Assembly: GCA_016758965.1 (NCBI GenBank)
Contig: JAEPRB010000110.1
Location: forward strand, 62,001 to 126,000
Direction: 5' to 3'
Length of the DNA: 64,000 nucleotides
Source of the DNA: Circinella minor
Lineage: Eukaryota > Mucoromycota > Mucoromycetes > Mucorales > Lichtheimiaceae
Below the pieces are notes generated by a model. The model was not told where the DNA came from. It saw only the letters and a list, made by a program, of their open reading frames with translations, and did no database searches. This document shows, one piece after another, positions 60,770 to 64,000 of this stretch. Each line of letters begins with the position of its first letter. The first letter of the stretch is position 1. A program made the position numbers and the translations under genes.

Positions 60770-62110
60770 TTCACATCTCAGATCGAAATCTAACACTTTG
60801 GCTATTGAATTATTTGAACCTGTTGTATATTTTTGTGGCGGACGAGCTGATGCAGCTGTACGTTACGCGGAACCATTGGTGTTACAGTTCATACAGCATA
60901 CCTTATATCTCTCGTACTTTCATTTGAAGTTAGATCTTGAATAAAGCACGATGGGCATAAAGTATCTCGATGTGGTGTTCCTCGTCATCAAATCACTTTA
61001 TATTCAACAACAACACAAACACATCAAATAACCAATAACCAATAGCCAATATTTAATAGTAATAATAATAATTCATCATCGTCATCGTTACCATTATCAT
61101 CACAATGAGGTTTTTCGTTACGTATAAACGAATTCAAGTTGTTTTGAGTTTGAAATGCAATTACTACTTGGTCTTGCAGAAACCTTTCATTGTAAGATAA
61201 TCGAAATTAATTATAATTGTGTCGCTACAGTTCAATATTTCCGTGATTCCTCTTCTTTAGTCTGTGTCAAACGTCATGTTCTCAAATCAATTTACCTTGT
61301 CTGTCCTCCTATGTCATCTACAAAGAGTGTCCTGGTAAACAGTGAAAGCGTCGATGCCTTTGTCGATTCACAAAAACAATATTCTAAATGGTGTCAATAT
61401 CATATTACAATTGAGCAACGATCTATTGCCTTGAGACACGTATTACCCATCACATTAAGTATTGCACCTTATTTAAATGGATTACGTCTCGAACATGTTA
61501 TACACACTTTTTGAACAACGACATATACGAAAAATGAAACATCATCATGGTAGTAATCAAGAAGCAGATGGCAAATAGAAAACTCATAAAGGCACTCACA
61601 TGTTGCTACCAACAACGACACATTAGGGCCAGCAATCAATTACTGCAAGCAATCTAATGTTTATTCCTGGAAAACACATATCTTTACGTTAACCATGGCA
61701 AAGTACGTACTTTTCTATATCATATTTCGGCCGTAATAGAAAAAAATTGATTCGTACAAGTAAAAAAGAAAGGCCAGATTATTATATCGATCATATGGTG
61801 GTTATATCATATACTTTGTCTTCATTAGCTTCCCAATTTTAGATCGCCATTGAAAAGTTCATAAATATACCAATACAAGTGACGAATTATGTCTCAATCA
61901 GATTTTGAACTGATAAATGTTTCGTGTTATACGTCATTGGCATCATCACCAAGAATACGTAACAATTTGAAGTTCACCATCAGCATTCTTATTATCATCA
62001 CACAATAATGGTTATTTAACACCTCCTTTATTACCTTCTTCTTCAAAAGCATCAGCACCAAATACTTGTTCTCCTTCTGAATATGAAAAAGCTTTTGCTT
62101 TATAGAATCG
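60770..62110 (+). pseudogene. Decayed alpha-arrestin-like gene
   Basis: Scattered open segments follow the order of an alpha-arrestin (ARRDC/Rod1 type), a family of ubiquitin-ligase adaptors for endocytosis of permeases. An N-terminal arrestin block (LAIELFEPVVYFCGG, then EPLVLQFI) lies at about 60785-60890. A following GHKVSRCGVPRHQ segment is in another frame. The middle block FEFEMQLLLGLAETFHCK with INYNCVATVQYFRD lies at about 61140-61250. The C-domain block WCQYHITIEQRS with LPITLSIAPYLNGLRLEHVI lies at 61390-61505. The tail (DFELINVSCYTSLASS, then GYLTPPLLPSSS) lies at 61890-62100. TAA at 61125-61127, a likely +1 shift in the T run at 61507-61512, and lost frames between blocks show it is broken. 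No complete protein can be read. Confidence 0.78.
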
Positions 62111-63845
62111 CTTTTGATGTACTTTTCTATATTATCCAAATATACCCTCAATTAACTCTAACCCAAGAATTCTGTCAAATGGATAATAGAATAAAAGCCC
62201 AATAGAGAGTACTTATCACGGGGAAACAAACATAGTAAAGCAATTAGTTGTTTTAGAACAACACTAATCATTGACCCGGTTACATTATATATACCTCTTG
62301 TCTTCTCGTGTGTTCATAACCAATTAATCAATGAGATATACATTGGTTGCCAACTTATCCACTCAAAGGCTGTCGCTGTGCAGAAATCTTTGATAGCTAC
62401 AAACATCGACCACTAATTCCGCTTTTAACCCTACTGATCAATCAGTTACTTGAAGAATTTGGTACTATTCTGATACTCTAACATAACCTCTAGGTAATTG
62501 ATTACATTATGTATAAGCTACCATGTTAAATTATTACTCGGAAAATGGAAACAGGTATAACCAACTCGCATATTCTTCGCAAAATAGATAGACTTAGTGA
62601 TCCTGAGAAACAGTTCGACGAAGACGAATTAGCTCTAAAAATATATTAAACTTCCCATTATTTCACTGTTCACAAGCAGCTCCGTAGAAACACCTAAACA
62701 CTTATCCTAAGTTAATCGTTTATCTAGAAAACCACTTTCCTCTCTCGTCCTCTCTTCTCTTTTTGTTTAACTATGCTCCTTTCTATGAAGCTTTTTTTTT
62801 CTCTCTACCATATTAGCCAAACTTTTTTCCGTTACTAGGGCTTTTAAACTAGTATCACACTTTTAATGTTTACTATATATAATTTTTCTATACTCATGTA
62901 CCACAAGGATCCGATCAATATGTATATAGGCCCTGGCCACCACAGTCTTACACTTAATAAATATAAAAACTTTAATCTATTTTTAAAAAGAAAATAATTT
63001 AATATTGTGTTCGTCTCCAAAATACTAAATGTTTGCCAATAAATTTATAATTAAAGCAAGACTAAAAAGAACAATTGTTAATTTGATAGAATGCCACATG
63101 CATATAAGTACTATTATGAATTATCATGACACGCTACCTTCAACTAACTCCACTAGGCAGTACTTGTTCAATTCAAAACCGCTTGCTTTACTTGGCTAAA
63201 AACTGTAAAGAATACATCATAGCATCAATGTTATTCAACAAATTATATCTAAAATTTATACTTTATGGTAACGTATAAAGATAAACACTAAAAACCAAAA
63301 GCTTATTATTTAAATAGTGTAATTTTAATGACCGAATATTTTAAAAATAGTAGAAGAGACAGCAATAAAGTGGACAAGGTAAACCATTTGAGATTTCAAT
63401 TAATTATTTCCTGTGAATGAAGAGTAATAGAGTCCGGTACTTTGGATTAGCCATTATTCTTGAAAAGGATACTATTTTTATAGATCTGAGATATACATAC
63501 TGGGCTTAATCATTATACCTTCTTCTTTATTCTTTATTTTAGTTCGGTGGCGCGAGGATTTTGTTAATTAGATTTTACACAATTTCCTTTTTAGAATTGA
63601 GTTTTACTTTCTTCTATATTTGGGTATGATTTTCGGTTTTATCGTTTGTGTAATATGGGACAAAGAGATATTACTTCGGTACATATTGCTACTGTTTTAT
63701 ATGCTATCTAATTACTTTCTTCATAACGTTCTTTTTGTATGCATTCATAGCCACTTCTTTAAAAACCAAGTAATATCGTGAAAAGAAGTCTATTTTTATC
63801 TCGCTATATCAATTAGTTCCATAAATAGAATATATATATACAATA
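62111..63845. other. AT-rich spacer at the right side
   Basis: 1.7 kb with stops in all frames, homopolymers and no recognisable domain, repeat or RNA. It may include residual sequence of the decayed arrestin gene at its left end and the promoter of a gene starting near 63846. Confidence 0.5.
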
Positions 63846-63912
63846 ATGAGTGGTGAATTGTTTAGACAGGTTATAGAATCTACATCAGTTAATATGATTA
63901 ACAAAAACAGAT
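63846..63912 (+). CDS. Possible first exon of a gene running off the right edge
   Basis: An ATG after an (AT)-rich, TATA-like leader opens 22 codons, MSGELFRQVIESTSVNMINK then NR, and stops exactly at a strong GTAAGT donor. No acceptor AG is visible in the last 88 bases, so the intron would continue beyond the window. The family cannot be named. It could be chance; the donor consensus and start context are the support. Confidence 0.35.
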
Positions 63913-64000
63913 GTAAGTAAAGATATTTTTATACATAATTAATCTTTCACGATAATGACAATTGATAACAACTACCAAAAACTGACCACGATTAAACTTA

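Noticed and set aside
1..64000. CRISPR arrays, operons, Shine-Dalgarno sites, biosynthetic cluster
   Set aside because: The window is intron-rich eukaryotic DNA; no regularly spaced repeats and no clustering of pathway genes were seen.

Overview
The window is fungal nuclear DNA. The DNA is AT-rich and the genes are dense with short introns, nearly all GT-AG with TATAG/TTTAG acceptors. Proteins carry poly-Q, poly-N and poly-S tracts, and spacers of 1-5 kb are full of A and T runs. A Rua1-type zinc domain, a long C2-lipase and a protein that looks like a Mucorales-expanded family together suggest Mucoromycota, most likely a Mucorales species; this is inference, not proof. Exon structures were rebuilt by hand and checked for phase, so nearly every model below closes in frame.

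Layout. 1-9.4 kb: the 3' end of an unknown plus-strand gene, a 1036-residue C2-domain/class 3 lipase (minus) and class II fructose-bisphosphate aldolase (minus). 10.8-20.5 kb: the GPI-anchor subunit Gpi2/PIG-C (plus), a Rua1-domain regulator (minus), an F-box/WD40 ubiquitin-ligase receptor (minus) and a small unknown protein (minus). 23-26.4 kb: the peroxisomal E2 Pex4 (plus) converging on an Rck2/Srk1-type kinase (minus). 29.9-38.8 kb: Sec1 (minus, 14 exons) and exportin-T/Los1 (plus, 15 exons), divergently transcribed. 40-41 kb: an F-box protein. 46.3-56.8 kb: a two-finger GATA factor (plus), then four minus-strand genes (two unknown proteins, a DUF4112-like membrane protein and a Mucorales-type family protein). 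57.2-58.5 kb: a candidate non-autonomous DNA element and a minisatellite. 59.2-62.1 kb: mitochondrial inner membrane protease Imp1 followed by a decayed alpha-arrestin gene. The last 2 kb is AT-rich spacer with a possible first exon near the right edge.

The genes are mostly housekeeping: glycolysis, GPI anchoring, exocytosis, tRNA export, peroxisome biogenesis, mitochondrial protein processing, ubiquitin ligation and stress signalling. They do not form an operon or a biosynthetic cluster. No CRISPR array, rRNA or convincing tRNA was seen. The unusual points are gene-structure oddities: a 7-nt micro-exon with a GC donor in SEC1, a GC-AG intron in the Rua1-type gene, an apparently mutated 3' splice site in IMP1, the arrestin relic, the inverted-repeat element and several orphan coding-like segments.
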